A stretch of 64,000 bases of DNA from Bacteroidota bacterium (GCA_023381535.1 JAMCSN010000226.1:372001-436000), one strand, 5' to 3'. Counted from the stretch's first letter, positions 53,654 to 63,091 are shown. Notes: generated from the letters alone by a model not told the origin. A program made the numbers and translations.

Positions 53654-56071
53654 ATGGAAAATCAATTGTTAATTGCGCTAAGCCGCAACAAATTACTTAA
53701 AAATGTTAACATTTCTAAAATCGATTTGCAGAATGTTAGAGGCAAGTTAATAACCATCAGCGAAGGTGAAATACTTTACCGTGAGGGCGATAACGCCGAT
53801 ATAATTTTTCTCGTTGTCAGCGGTGAAATCAATATTCTGAAAAAACGACTGCTCGGCAAAACCAAGTCTTATCTATTCCTTGAAAACGATTTCTTTGGAC
53901 ATGAAGAATTTTTTGAAGAAACATCCCGGACATCCACTGCAGTTGCATTACGCGATTCATATCTAATCTCGCTCACACGCGACGAAATCGACTCCCTGAT
54001 TAATCAAGACGACGAGATTCTTGTAAATCTTCGGGAACCGATTGCGGAAATCGATGAAACCGTTTTGACTAAGAAAGAGGAAAAGAAAACCGACGGACAA
54101 AAAGAAGATGTTGATGATTTCAAAACGCCTTCAACCTTAGAAGATAAGTTTCAGCCGTTTGAAAAATATGTTGCAGCCGAAGAAAGCATGGTTCATGATG
54201 TCTTTCAGTCGATTAGCGATTCTTCCAAACCTTTGGATGAAGAATTAAAAGTAGAAGAAAAGATAGAACATGAACTTGGCGGACCATCACTGATTCAAGA
54301 AACCCCGGTTGCGGACGAATCGAAACACTTAACCGAGCCGACTGAAAAAAAAGAAGAAATCGAATTTGGGCAAACAACCGAGCCGAAAAGCGCACCGGAG
54401 ATTCCGTTTGACGAAAGCGCATTCTTAAATGAAGACGGAATTCCCAAAGCCGAGTTTGAAATACCCGATGTTCAACATGCCGCAGAAAAAAAATCCGACG
54501 AAGATCTTACCGATGCACTTTTCAGAATTTTGGGCGGCACTGGAAGTGAACAGACAGCACCGAAAAAACCAGAGGAATCGGTTTCATCTTTTGATATGGA
54601 CGAGGCATTCTTAGCTAGTTTGAACTTCGGTGAACCGGTTCAAAAGAAATCCGAAACGACAGCAGAACATATTCCGCCTGTTGTGGAGGAGAAAAAGATT
54701 GAGCCGGAAATTGAAGAGCCGAAATTTGAAATTGAAACACCAACCGGGATTATAGAACCTCCAAAAGAAGAAACGATACAGGAAAGTATCCCCGAACTTG
54801 TGATTGAAGAACCGCAAATAAAAGAAACAGTGATACCGGAGAAAGTTCAGCAAAAAAGAATTGAATCGCCGAAACCGAAATCGTCTGAAAAAGAAACTGC
54901 GACCATTGATGAGCTCAACATGATCATTAAAGCCGCCGAGCTTGTTAATTCGAACATCCGTGTTGACGAAGTCTTAAAGAACATAGTTGATGTTGCTACT
55001 AATCTTACAAGCGCAGACCGCGGAACGCTTTATTTGGTCGATAAAGAAAAAAATGAATTATGGTCGATAATCACTCTTGGCGACGAGATGAGGGAAATTC
55101 GCCTTGCAATCGGCGAGGGTCTCGCGGGATTTGTTGCAAAGAGCGGTGAAACAATTAATATAGAAAATGTTCAGAAAGATCCGCGCTTCAAAGCGGATTT
55201 TGATAAAGCGAGCGGATATGTAACGAAAAACATGATATGCTTCCCGATCAAGAATAACAAGGGTGCAATCATAGGTGTTCTTCAGTTGCTGAACAATAAG
55301 AACGGAAAGTTTTCTAAACGCGACGAAGAATTTTTAATCGCTCTTTCGATTCATGCAGCGATAGCAATTCAAAATGCGGAATTGGTTGAAAAGCTTTTGC
55401 AGTCCGAGCGCGTTCAGTCGTTGGGTAAGATGACGAATTTTTTGATTCAAGATATTAAAAAACCGATTCTTGTTGCCAAAAGATATGCCGAGCATTTGAA
55501 GAATAAACAATTATCGGATGATGCCGTTCAAGTTGTCAATATGCTGCTCGAACAAATTACTCAAGTTGCCGATCTTGTTCAAACAACATCAAGTTACTCT
55601 GAAGGGAAAACTATTCTTAGAATGGTGAAGGTTAATTTGAACGAAACTTTGTTGGATTATTCTTCTAGAAGCGAGCAGTATGTTGAAAACAGACTTTGTG
55701 AAATAGTTAACGAGTTGGATAAAGATGTTGCCGTGAAAATCGACGTCAAGGAATTCTATCAATGTTATATGAATATTGTTAAAAATGCGTGCGATGCAAT
55801 GCCTGACGGCGGGAAAATTTATATATCTACAAAACGGCTTGACAAAAATATTGAAATCCGTTTTCGCGATACCGGTCTTGGTATTCCGGAAGGATTTAAA
55901 GATAAAATTTTCGAACCGTTTGTAAGCGTCGGCAAAAAAGAAGGCACGGGTCTGGGTCTTTCGATAACAAAAAACATTGTTCAGAATCTTAACGGCACAA
56001 TTGCGGTTCAAAGCGTTATGGGCGAGGGCTCAACTTTTATAATTACGCTTCCCATTTCATCTGTCTTTTAA
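53654..56071 (+). CDS. Cyclic-nucleotide/GAF sensor with histidine-kinase ATPase, phospho-acceptor His missing
   Basis: The 805-residue protein has an N-terminal cNMP-binding domain (EGEILYREGDNADIIFLVVSGEINILKK), a long acidic low-complexity linker (about residues 150-410), a GAF domain (about 440-590) and a dimerisation helix ERVQSLGKMTNFLIQDIKKPI. The HATPase domain shows NIVKNACDAMPDGGK, FRDTGLGIPEG and KEGTGLGLSITKNIVQNL. In the dimerisation helix, the position where the family normally has His (HDIKNP-like) is Gln in IQDIKKP. It may be an ATPase or scaffold without autophosphorylation. No response regulator is adjacent. Confidence 0.88.
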   Translation: MENQLLIALSRNKLLKNVNISKIDLQNVRGKLITISEGEILYREGDNADIIFLVVSGEINILKKRLLGKTKSYLFLENDFFGHEEFFEETSRTSTAVALRDSYLISLTRDEIDSLINQDDEILVNLREPIAEIDETVLTKKEEKKTDGQKEDVDDFKTPSTLEDKFQPFEKYVAAEESMVHDVFQSISDSSKPLDEELKVEEKIEHELGGPSLIQETPVADESKHLTEPTEKKEEIEFGQTTEPKSAPEIPFDESAFLNEDGIPKAEFEIPDVQHAAEKKSDEDLTDALFRILGGTGSEQTAPKKPEESVSSFDMDEAFLASLNFGEPVQKKSETTAEHIPPVVEEKKIEPEIEEPKFEIETPTGIIEPPKEETIQESIPELVIEEPQIKETVIPEKVQQKRIESPKPKSSEKETATIDELNMIIKAAELVNSNIRVDEVLKNIVDVATNLTSADRGTLYLVDKEKNELWSIITLGDEMREIRLAIGEGLAGFVAKSGETINIENVQKDPRFKADFDKASGYVTKNMICFPIKNNKGAIIGVLQLLNNKNGKFSKRDEEFLIALSIHAAIAIQNAELVEKLLQSERVQSLGKMTNFLIQDIKKPILVAKRYAEHLKNKQLSDDAVQVVNMLLEQITQVADLVQTTSSYSEGKTILRMVKVNLNETLLDYSSRSEQYVENRLCEIVNELDKDVAVKIDVKEFYQCYMNIVKNACDAMPDGGKIYISTKRLDKNIEIRFRDTGLGIPEGFKDKIFEPFVSVGKKEGTGLGLSITKNIVQNLNGTIAVQSVMGEGSTFIITLPISSVF

Positions 56072-56107
56072 CTAGTTGTTCCAATGATTCGGAATCATAT
56101 CTTACTT

Positions 56108-57016
56108 ATGTCTTATAATTTGATAACCATTTTAGGTCCTACTGCAGTCGGAAAAACTCGTCTTGGCGCACTGCTTGCCAACCGGTTCAACGGGGAAATA
56201 ATTTCAGCCGACTCGCGGCAAGTTTACATTGGAATGGATATCGGAACGGGAAAAGATCTCGGCGACTATACCGTGGAAGGCAAAACCGTACCTTTTCATT
56301 TAGTAGATGTTATAGTGCCGGGAGAAGAGTTCAACCTTTTCATGTTCAATAAATTTTTTTATGAATTGTTTGATGAAATTACCTCGCGAAAAACAATTCC
56401 ATTTTTGGTCGGCGGAACGGGGTTGTATCTTCATTCCATTTTAAAAGGTTATGAACTCAATGAAATAAATTTCAACCAAGAACGTTTCAACGAATTGGAA
56501 AGGTTGGGACTACCGGAACTAACCGGCTTGCTGCGCAAACTTAATCCTGCGCTGCACAACACAACGGATTTATTGATTAAAGAAAGAGTAATCCGCGCAA
56601 TCATGATTACGGAAAGTCGGAATGAAATCAAACCTGCCGGCAAAACCCAAATCAATTCGCTTGTTATCGGAATAAAATTGGAAAGAGATGAAATTAAAAG
56701 ACGAATCACGGAACGGCTGAAAAACAGACTGCAAAACGGAATGATAGAAGAAGTGAAAAAATTAATCGAGCATGGAATTTCGTATCAGCGGCTTGACATG
56801 TTCGGTCTCGAATACAAGTTCATCGGAAAACATTTGCGCGGCGATTTGAACTACAACGACATGTTTCAAAAGCTGAATAGCGCGATTCATGATTTTGCAA
56901 AGAGACAAATGACATGGTTTCGTAAAATGGAACGCGAAGGAATCCAAATTGAATGGATTGACGGACCGGATTACAAAGCCGCAGAAAAAATCATTCTTCA
57001 GAAATACTTTTCATGA
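56108..57016 (+). CDS. miaA: tRNA dimethylallyltransferase
   Basis: About 302 residues with the P-loop GPTAVGKT at residues 10-17, ISADSRQVYIGMDIGTGKD, PFHLVDVIVPGEEFN and VGGTGLYLHSILKGYE, followed by the C-terminal IHDFAKRQMTWFRKM. The enzyme adds a dimethylallyl group to A37 of tRNAs reading UNN codons. The ATG at 56108 is chosen; an ATG eight codons earlier is in frame and neither has a strong ribosome site. It overlaps the next gene by 4 bp. Confidence 0.93.
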   Translation: MSYNLITILGPTAVGKTRLGALLANRFNGEIISADSRQVYIGMDIGTGKDLGDYTVEGKTVPFHLVDVIVPGEEFNLFMFNKFFYELFDEITSRKTIPFLVGGTGLYLHSILKGYELNEINFNQERFNELERLGLPELTGLLRKLNPALHNTTDLLIKERVIRAIMITESRNEIKPAGKTQINSLVIGIKLERDEIKRRITERLKNRLQNGMIEEVKKLIEHGISYQRLDMFGLEYKFIGKHLRGDLNYNDMFQKLNSAIHDFAKRQMTWFRKMEREGIQIEWIDGPDYKAAEKIILQKYFS

Positions 57017-58359
57017 ATAACCAGCTAACCCCTGAAAACGGACAACCGCCAATCGTTAAAAACTATCTGCACAAACATGGTTTGAGCCCCTGGTTACTTA
57101 CCGTCTCCGGGCAGAAAAAATTTAATAACGTGGTTGTCATTCCCGCCATAGAAGAATTTGAAAATGTGAAGCGTCTCTTAGCATCACTTATTCGAAATGA
57201 CAAAAAATATTTCGACGAAAGCCTTTTCCTTTTTGTTGTGAACAATCTTAAGAGTTCGGAAACTCCCGTTAAACTTGATAATAGGAATACGCTGAATTTT
57301 TTGCTGGGAATAATTGATAAAGACCACAAAGCCCATGATGCAGAAGAATTAATCAGTTCAGGAATAAATATCGGCGTCGTTGATGCTTCAAGCGAAGGAC
57401 ACGAACTGCCCGAGAAAGATGGAGGAGTCGGACTCGCGAGAAAAATCGGGATGGACCTAGCGCTCACTATTTTAGATTACAATTCTAACAGAAAGAAAAT
57501 TTTGATTTGTTTAGACGCAGATTGCACCGTTGAAAATAATTATCTCACCTCAATCGTTGAAGCCATAAACTCGAAAAATATTTCGGCAGCGTATGTGCAG
57601 TATGAGCATAAACTACCAGACGAACCACAACATAAACTTGCGATCATCTGTTACGAAATTTTTCTTCGGTATTATTTGTTGGGACTGGTACATGCCGGGT
57701 CTCCGTTCGCGTTTCCAACAATCGGTTCAACAATGATTTGCGATTCCGAGAGCTACATTAAAGTTGGAGGAATGAATAAAAAAAGGGCGGCTGAAGATTT
57801 TTACTTCATGGAAAAACTTGCGAAGATTGCACGCGTAGAAAAAATCGGCTCGACCAGAGTGCATCCGTCAAACCGTCCTTCGTGGCGCGTGCCGTTCGGT
57901 ACTGGTCAGCGCGTAAACCGGTTTTTGAAAGAAGCCCATGATGAATATGTTTTGTACGACCCGAAATCGTTTGTTGTTTTGAAAAAATTCATAGAGATTT
58001 TCTACTCTGAAGAAATTCTTGAAGTCGGAGAATATCTGCGGCAAGCAAAAAACATAGATATTTCTCTGCACGAATTTCTTATTCAAAATTCTTTTGATGA
58101 AAGCTGGAATAAAATCTTACGGAATTCGAAATCGGCTGGACAAATTCAGAAGCAAAAATTAATGTGGTTCGATGGATTCAGAACGCTTAAGTTGATTCAC
58201 TTTCTCCGCGATAACGGTTATCCGCTTGTTAACATGTTTGACGCACTGGATAAATTGTTTGCACTGATCGGTAAAGACAGCAAGGTCGCAAGAAGCGACT
58301 TGATCCCTTCGGTCGAAATTCAAATCGAATATTTGAAGCATCTCCGTCAGCTTACATAA
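57013..58359 (+). CDS. Glycosyltransferase family 2-like protein
   Basis: The 448-residue protein has a GT-A core: NNVVVIPAIEEFENVKRLLASL, ILICLDADCTVENNYLTSIVEAI with the DxDC metal site, and IGSTMICDSESYIKVGGMNKKRAAEDFYFMEKLAKI with the acceptor-side acidic residues. A helical region of 120 residues follows. There is no membrane segment, so it probably acts in the cytoplasm on a soluble or lipid-linked acceptor. Sugar unknown. It is translationally coupled to miaA and 69 bp ahead of prfA. Confidence 0.8.
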   Translation: MNNQLTPENGQPPIVKNYLHKHGLSPWLLTVSGQKKFNNVVVIPAIEEFENVKRLLASLIRNDKKYFDESLFLFVVNNLKSSETPVKLDNRNTLNFLLGIIDKDHKAHDAEELISSGINIGVVDASSEGHELPEKDGGVGLARKIGMDLALTILDYNSNRKKILICLDADCTVENNYLTSIVEAINSKNISAAYVQYEHKLPDEPQHKLAIICYEIFLRYYLLGLVHAGSPFAFPTIGSTMICDSESYIKVGGMNKKRAAEDFYFMEKLAKIARVEKIGSTRVHPSNRPSWRVPFGTGQRVNRFLKEAHDEYVLYDPKSFVVLKKFIEIFYSEEILEVGEYLRQAKNIDISLHEFLIQNSFDESWNKILRNSKSAGQIQKQKLMWFDGFRTLKLIHFLRDNGYPLVNMFDALDKLFALIGKDSKVARSDLIPSVEIQIEYLKHLRQLT

Positions 58360-58428
58360 TCGCACGGTTTCCTTGCTTAGAATTTCAAACCAAACTTGAT
58401 TATATTTTGCGCGCCCATTTGAGGATGT

Positions 58429-59499
58429 ATGGACCTTTACGAAAAACTAAAATCAATAAAAGAAAAGTACGATAAGATTAACGAGCAACTTTCCGATCCT
58501 AACATTGTATCCGACCAGCATAGATACGTTTCGTTGAACAAGGAACGGAGCGATCTGACCGATCTTATTCACGCCTACAATGAATATGACTACTTGATAA
58601 AGAATATCTCCGGCAATCAAGAAATTATAGATGCCGGCGGCGATAACGAGCTTGTTGAAATTGCCGAACACGAATTGAAAGAACTGAAAGAAAAAAAAAT
58701 CGAGATGGAAGAGAAGATAAAATTTCTTCTCATACCGAAAGACCCCGATGACGACAAAAGTGTTATCGTAGAAATTAGAGCCGGAACGGGCGGTGAAGAA
58801 GCCGGATTGTTCGCAGCAGATCTGTATCGGATGTACTCGCGCTACGCCGAAATCCGTGGATGGAAAAAAGAAATTATTGATTTCAGCGAGACTGGCTTGG
58901 GCGGAATAAAAGAAGTTGTTTTCAGCTTAGGAGGCGACGGCGTTTTCGGCGACCTGAAATTTGAAAGCGGTGTTCACCGTGTGCAGAGAGTGCCCGCAAC
59001 TGAAGCAAGCGGAAGAGTTCACACATCTGCTGCGTCGGTCGTTGTGTTGCCGGAAGTAGGAGACGTTGAGATAAATATTGACCCGAATGATCTGCGAATC
59101 GATGTTTACAGAAGCGGCGGCGCCGGCGGGCAAAACGTTAACAAAGTTGAAACGGCAATTCGTATTACACACATTCCAACGGGACTTGTTGTTCAATGCC
59201 AGGACGAACGTTCTCAATTGAAGAACCGCCAGAAAGCGATGAAAGTTTTGAAAGCGCGGTTGTACGATATGAAACTTCGGGAACAGAACAGCGAAATTGC
59301 AGCGCAACGAAAGTTGATGGTTAAGAGCGGTGATCGAAGCGATAAAATTAGAACGTACAATTTTCCGCAAAATAGAGTTACCGACCACCGCATCGGTCTA
59401 ACGCTCTACAATCTCTCCGAAATAATTGAGGGAGAAATTGCAGAGCTGATTGAGAAACTGAAATTGGCAGACCGAACCGAAAAACTGCAAGCGAGTTAA
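58429..59499 (+). CDS. prfA: Peptide chain release factor 1
   Basis: The 356-residue protein has the N-terminal coiled coil, the PAT tripeptide (residues about 188-190, in [18 protein letters not shown]) that reads UAA and UAG, and GGQ near residue 232 in [18 protein letters not shown]. The RF1-type PAT excludes release factor 2. The start has TGAGGATGT before it. The last 110 bp are repeated at 62749-62858, so the present 3' end may be of foreign origin. Confidence 0.96.
   Translation: MDLYEKLKSIKEKYDKINEQLSDPNIVSDQHRYVSLNKERSDLTDLIHAYNEYDYLIKNISGNQEIIDAGGDNELVEIAEHELKELKEKKIEMEEKIKFLLIPKDPDDDKSVIVEIRAGTGGEEAGLFAADLYRMYSRYAEIRGWKKEIIDFSETGLGGIKEVVFSLGGDGVFGDLKFESGVHRVQRVPATEASGRVHTSAASVVVLPEVGDVEINIDPNDLRIDVYRSGGAGGQNVNKVETAIRITHIPTGLVVQCQDERSQLKNRQKAMKVLKARLYDMKLREQNSEIAAQRKLMVKSGDRSDKIRTYNFPQNRVTDHRIGLTLYNLSEIIEGEIAELIEKLKLADRTEKLQAS
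59390..59499 (+). repeat. Direct repeat B, copy 1: 3' end of prfA
   Basis: The final 110 bp of prfA are about 96% identical to 62749-62858. Four differences are seen, of which three are synonymous (acc/aca, ctg/ttg, agt/agc). Confidence 0.95.
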
Positions 59500-59529
59500 A
59501 TAAATTTTACCTCCTAATCTAATCCCGGT

Positions 59530-60147
59530 TTATTTCAACAGAATCATCTTTTTGCTGATGTTAATATTGTTGCCTGTTAAAACGTAGAAATACATTCCAG
59601 ACGCCAGCATGCTTGCGTCAAAATTTACTTCGTGATATCCCGGTTCGTATTCGTTTTCACCAAGTGTTTGTACTAACTGACCCAGGATGTTGTAAACCGC
59701 CAAACTGTATCTGCCGCTTTGGGGAATTGCAAACTCGATAGTCGTAGACGGATTAAAAGGATTGGGATAGTTCTGCTCTAACTTGAATTCTTTTGGCAAA
59801 GAGTAAGCGAGAATAATTTCTTTCTTCCAGCTATCGCCTTTGCTGTCCGTAATCAAGAATTTCAGAGTATCCTTTTGAACGCCAGGTATTCTTTTCACAT
59901 TGAATGAAAAGAGAGCTTGTTTCTCTTCGTCTGCTTTCAGTGTCTCTATCTTGAAAAGATTATTGTTGGTTTCAATTCCTCTCGGATTGTTGGTAAGCGA
60001 AACGGTCACATCTTCTACGCCGGTTGTTTGTGATTCGTTTACGATGCTAAGTGCCACTTCATTCCCAGTTGTTCCGGGAACAACCTCATAAATGGATTGA
60101 GCATAAAATCCGGTTGCAATCAGTAAGAAAAAAAATATTTTTTTCAT
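59530..60147 (-). CDS. Small secreted protein with type IX sorting domain
   Basis: The 205-residue protein has a signal peptide (MKKIFFFLLIATGFYAQ), a short Ig-like middle (VTVSLTNNPRGIETNNNLFKI) and a T9SS C-terminal domain: EQNYPNPFNPSTTIEFAIPQ, then LAVYNILGQLVQTL and MLASGMYFYVLTGNNINISKKMILLK. The sorting domain makes up nearly half of it. It is the last gene of a leftward three-gene group inserted between the two prfA tails. Confidence 0.88.
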   Translation of the reverse strand: MKKIFFFLLIATGFYAQSIYEVVPGTTGNEVALSIVNESQTTGVEDVTVSLTNNPRGIETNNNLFKIETLKADEEKQALFSFNVKRIPGVQKDTLKFLITDSKGDSWKKEIILAYSLPKEFKLEQNYPNPFNPSTTIEFAIPQSGRYSLAVYNILGQLVQTLGENEYEPGYHEVNFDASMLASGMYFYVLTGNNINISKKMILLK

Positions 60148-60163
60148 TTTTTCCTCCCAGCTA

Positions 60164-61042
60164 TTATTTTAATTGTTGGATCAAATATTCGGCATTGTAC
60201 TTTAGCAAAGCATACGCCTCGCTGGTTAAGTAGCCGTGTTCTGATCTTTCTTTCTCTTCATCTCTATCGTTCTCATAGTAGTTCTCAACCTTCTCAACAA
60301 ACTCCTTTAGCTGTTTCTTTGCCTCTTTTATTTTGTTCTTTATAAGATGTTCTCGCGCTTTGACTAAATACTTCGTTAATTCTTTAACGATTCCACTGTC
60401 TTTCTCTTTTTCTTTGTCGTGCTTCTCTTTTTCATTTTCTTTCTTATCAACGATCCACTTAAGAGAATATGCTTGACGGAGGTAACTTTTTAGTGTGTCT
60501 AAGAATTCTACTGGAACAAATTGAGTTGGTGGATCTTTGGGACCAACTGTCCATCCTTTGAAACTGTTTTCAAAAATATTGTCGTTTTCAACAGAGTCAG
60601 GTTCTTCGCTTAATTCTGGTATTGGTATATCACCCGACAAATGAAATCGAATTATCGATGGTAATCCTTTTGAATAAATTACAAAACCACTGATTTGATG
60701 ATTGGGAAGTAGATCATATAATGAATCGCGTGAAAACCAAAACATTTTCTTATCCTCATTATCAAGTTGTCCAATCCAATTCAAGGGAGCCTTGACTGAA
60801 TCCAAAAAAGCATTTCTTATAATAAAAAAGTCGGTCGCATTTTGCTCGCTCGTTGGACCACTAAACAAACTATAAGAATATCTGTAATTAATAGGTCTTT
60901 TTTCTATTGTTGATTTCGCAACGACATTCATTTTATTTGCATCAGGATAACGAAAGATTTTTATTGAATCTTGAGCTACTACCAAGTTAAATAAAATTAA
61001 TACTAATGAAATCACTATTGGAATCGAAATTTTCTTTTTCAT
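60164..61042 (-). CDS. Secreted protein with C-terminal FIMAH-like helical domain
   Basis: The 292-residue protein starts with a signal peptide (MKKKISIPIVISLVLILFNLVVAQ). The body (residues 30-210) is unlike any family I know. The last 70 residues form two long charged helices (KYLVKAREHLIKNKIKEAKKQLKEFVEKVENYYEND...), matching FIMAH-type domains that hold surface proteins together. It follows the 434-residue gene by 1 bp and precedes the T9SS gene by 16 bp, so one operon is likely. Confidence 0.7.
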   Translation of the reverse strand: MKKKISIPIVISLVLILFNLVVAQDSIKIFRYPDANKMNVVAKSTIEKRPINYRYSYSLFSGPTSEQNATDFFIIRNAFLDSVKAPLNWIGQLDNEDKKMFWFSRDSLYDLLPNHQISGFVIYSKGLPSIIRFHLSGDIPIPELSEEPDSVENDNIFENSFKGWTVGPKDPPTQFVPVEFLDTLKSYLRQAYSLKWIVDKKENEKEKHDKEKEKDSGIVKELTKYLVKAREHLIKNKIKEAKKQLKEFVEKVENYYENDRDEEKERSEHGYLTSEAYALLKYNAEYLIQQLK

Positions 61043-61043
61043 A

Positions 61044-62348
61044 TTATATAATCCTCATATGATAATGATCATTATGTATTTTAAGTCGACCGTCCGAATA
61101 CTTAACAACTAATTCTTTAAGAAGTCGTTTATTAACAGGTAAACACTCATTTTGATTATTGCTAGTTTTGAATGCTAAATCTACATTTTTACCTGTTCTA
61201 TGCTCCGCATGGTCACCGTACCACAAATTATTCGTGTCGAATTTACCTCCGTATTCTATACTCATATCATTGACATGTATCTTTTCATTATTGGAATAAA
61301 GATGGTAGGCTGACGCAAGCTTTGTAATTGCAGAAATCAACTTTTGCTCTCCGAAATGATTAGCATTATGCAATGAAGTCGGTATGTTTGATTGACAAAG
61401 ATGATGTTCGCGTGTCCCAATTAATTCATAATGTTCGCTTAAAGGTAACGAATATAAATTTGGCACTTTTACTACAATATTTATTGTATCTTTTATCTCT
61501 GGTTTAGAAACCAACGCAGCTTCAATTATATATTTGCCTCCGAATTCAGAAGCAAGTATTTCTTCCGTTGTGTATTCTCCATTGCTGTCAGTAACAACGA
61601 GCTGAGGATTATTTCTGCTGTTGCCCACTTTTATCGTTCCGCTCTTGGATGGTTCCAATGCGGGAGAAACGTGATCATGCCCGCCCGTGCCTTCGATTCT
61701 TGTAATGGAAATTTTCACATTCTGATTTGCAAGTGGTTGATTTCCGTTTGTTGCTTTCACTTTAATGTTAGTTCGCGGATTATATCCCGCTATGTGTGAT
61801 TGACCTGGCGGTAATTCCGGCCAAATGCTTTTCTCTCCAGCCATACTAATCTTTATGTTATCCTGTGACGGGGGAGGAAGAGGTGGCACCCTGTTAAAAG
61901 TAAATCTGTCTTCTCTAACTGAAGGTCCGTAAAACCACATCTCATAACCGGCTATCCAGTTTGTGTAACCGCCGGGATCAATCCACGTTACACTATAACC
62001 TACGTTAGTCTGACATTCGCAAGAACTGCTAACTGTAACTTTGTAGTTTCCATTTACTGCAGACACTTCAATAACAGAAAAAGGCGCACCCCAACCTGCA
62101 TTACTTCCGGAAACAGTACCGGAGGGAGATTCAATTACAAAATTAAATGGACGAGGTCCTCCAAACTGAAATCTTATGGGAGAATAATCTTCGGTTGTTG
62201 CTGCAGATAGTTTAACTGTCGGGTTAATTCCAACTCTCTCTTTAATAACCGTTTGTGAAAAAAGAGTGAAAGGGGGAAAGAGTAAAACAAGAAATGCAGT
62301 GAATAATTGTTTACGAAAGTTTTGTGGAGGAAACAAAGAGGGAACCAT
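61044..62348 (-). CDS. Secreted protein with Ig-like domain and LAS-type metallopeptidase-like C-terminus
   Basis: The 434-residue protein has a signal peptide, a beta-rich N-terminal part, and a bacterial Ig-like domain (KVKATNGNQPLANQNVKISITRIEG...TTEEILASEFGGKYIIEA). In the last 110 residues, GDHAEHRTGKNVDLAF and HNDHYHMRII fit the H-x-x-G-x-x-D and HxH zinc ligands of MepA/VanY-type peptidases. If active, it would cut peptidoglycan or another crosslinked peptide. The catalytic call is inference from two short motifs. It is the first gene of the prfA-tail island operon. Confidence 0.55.
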   Translation of the reverse strand: MVPSLFPPQNFRKQLFTAFLVLLFPPFTLFSQTVIKERVGINPTVKLSAATTEDYSPIRFQFGGPRPFNFVIESPSGTVSGSNAGWGAPFSVIEVSAVNGNYKVTVSSSCECQTNVGYSVTWIDPGGYTNWIAGYEMWFYGPSVREDRFTFNRVPPLPPPSQDNIKISMAGEKSIWPELPPGQSHIAGYNPRTNIKVKATNGNQPLANQNVKISITRIEGTGGHDHVSPALEPSKSGTIKVGNSRNNPQLVVTDSNGEYTTEEILASEFGGKYIIEAALVSKPEIKDTINIVVKVPNLYSLPLSEHYELIGTREHHLCQSNIPTSLHNANHFGEQKLISAITKLASAYHLYSNNEKIHVNDMSIEYGGKFDTNNLWYGDHAEHRTGKNVDLAFKTSNNQNECLPVNKRLLKELVVKYSDGRLKIHNDHYHMRII

Positions 62349-62748
62349 TTTTGCCCCTAGTCTAAGTTATTATTTCTTATACTTTAAGTTACCGGCAAAA
62401 CTCTCGGTTGTTAAGTTTAAGATTCCAGTAATAAGGGCTACACAGAAGTCATCGTTTTTTCATTCATAAAAATCACAGAAAAAGTTGTTTGATTTTATGC
62501 ATAGAAAATGTCAAAATTTCTAGAAGCAAACATTGTTCCATAAGATAAATATCCCAATGACTGTTGTAAAAGCATAATTTGATTTATAATTACAAACAGG
62601 TAGTGGAACTGAAATCTTCTTGAGCAAAGCCAAAGTATATTTTACAGGCATTACTTACCACCGTGAATACAAACATACAATGATGGAAAAATTTAAATAA
62701 GCGTGAGGACACGCTTTGATTCTTAAAAGTTACGATTGCCAAATCATT
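62349..62748. other. Non-coding right end of the prfA-tail island
   Basis: About 400 bp of AT-rich sequence without a convincing gene. The stretch upstream of the island operon should hold its promoter; none is obvious. Towards the end, cgtgaggacacg is a small palindrome and AAAAGTTACGATT (62726-62738) also occurs at 15350-15362 in the tag-alaS gap. Confidence 0.5.
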
Positions 62749-62858
62749 GCATCGGTCTAGCGCTCTACAATCTCTCCGAAATAATTGAGGGAGAAATTGC
62801 AGAGCTGATTGAGAAACTGAAATTGGCAGACCGAACAGAAAAATTGCAAGCGAGCTAA
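62749..62858 (+). repeat. Direct repeat B, copy 2: displaced prfA 3' end
   Basis: 110 bp that encode the last 36 residues of release factor 1 and its stop, without the rest of the gene. It overlaps the stop codon of the convergent small membrane gene. This is what the native prfA-to-neighbour junction should look like, so this copy may be the original tail. Confidence 0.95.
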
Positions 62859-63091
62859 GATTTTTCCCCGCTGAAATTCTCTAGAAACTTGATCAAGAAA
62901 AACATTATGAAACCAATTGAAGAAAGCAAAAAATCTTCGGGGTCAATCGTGACATTTGCAGCACTTCCAATAAGTTTTCCTAGATACTTAGTAATTACCA
63001 ACACAACAAAAAAAAGTAGAAAACCAAGTAAGCCGGATTTGATTGGGTTTAAAACAAATTTCTGAAAAGTAGATTTTGTTGCAAGTAACAT
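62855..63091 (-). CDS. Small two-helix membrane protein
   Basis: The 78-residue product has two hydrophobic segments (SGLLGFLLFFVVLVITKYLG and FLLSSIGFIMFFLIKFL) linked by a polar loop with IDPED. The ATG at 63091 follows GGAGGGAAT, so a start 13 codons upstream is rejected. Its TAG overlaps the TAA of the displaced prfA tail. Family unknown. Confidence 0.7.
   Translation of the reverse strand: MLLATKSTFQKFVLNPIKSGLLGFLLFFVVLVITKYLGKLIGSAANVTIDPEDFLLSSIGFIMFFLIKFLENFSGEKS

Noticed and set aside
59500..62748. Integrase or transposase driving the prfA-tail island
   Set aside because: All three frames with coding character are secreted proteins; no tyrosine, serine or DDE recombinase motif is visible in either strand.
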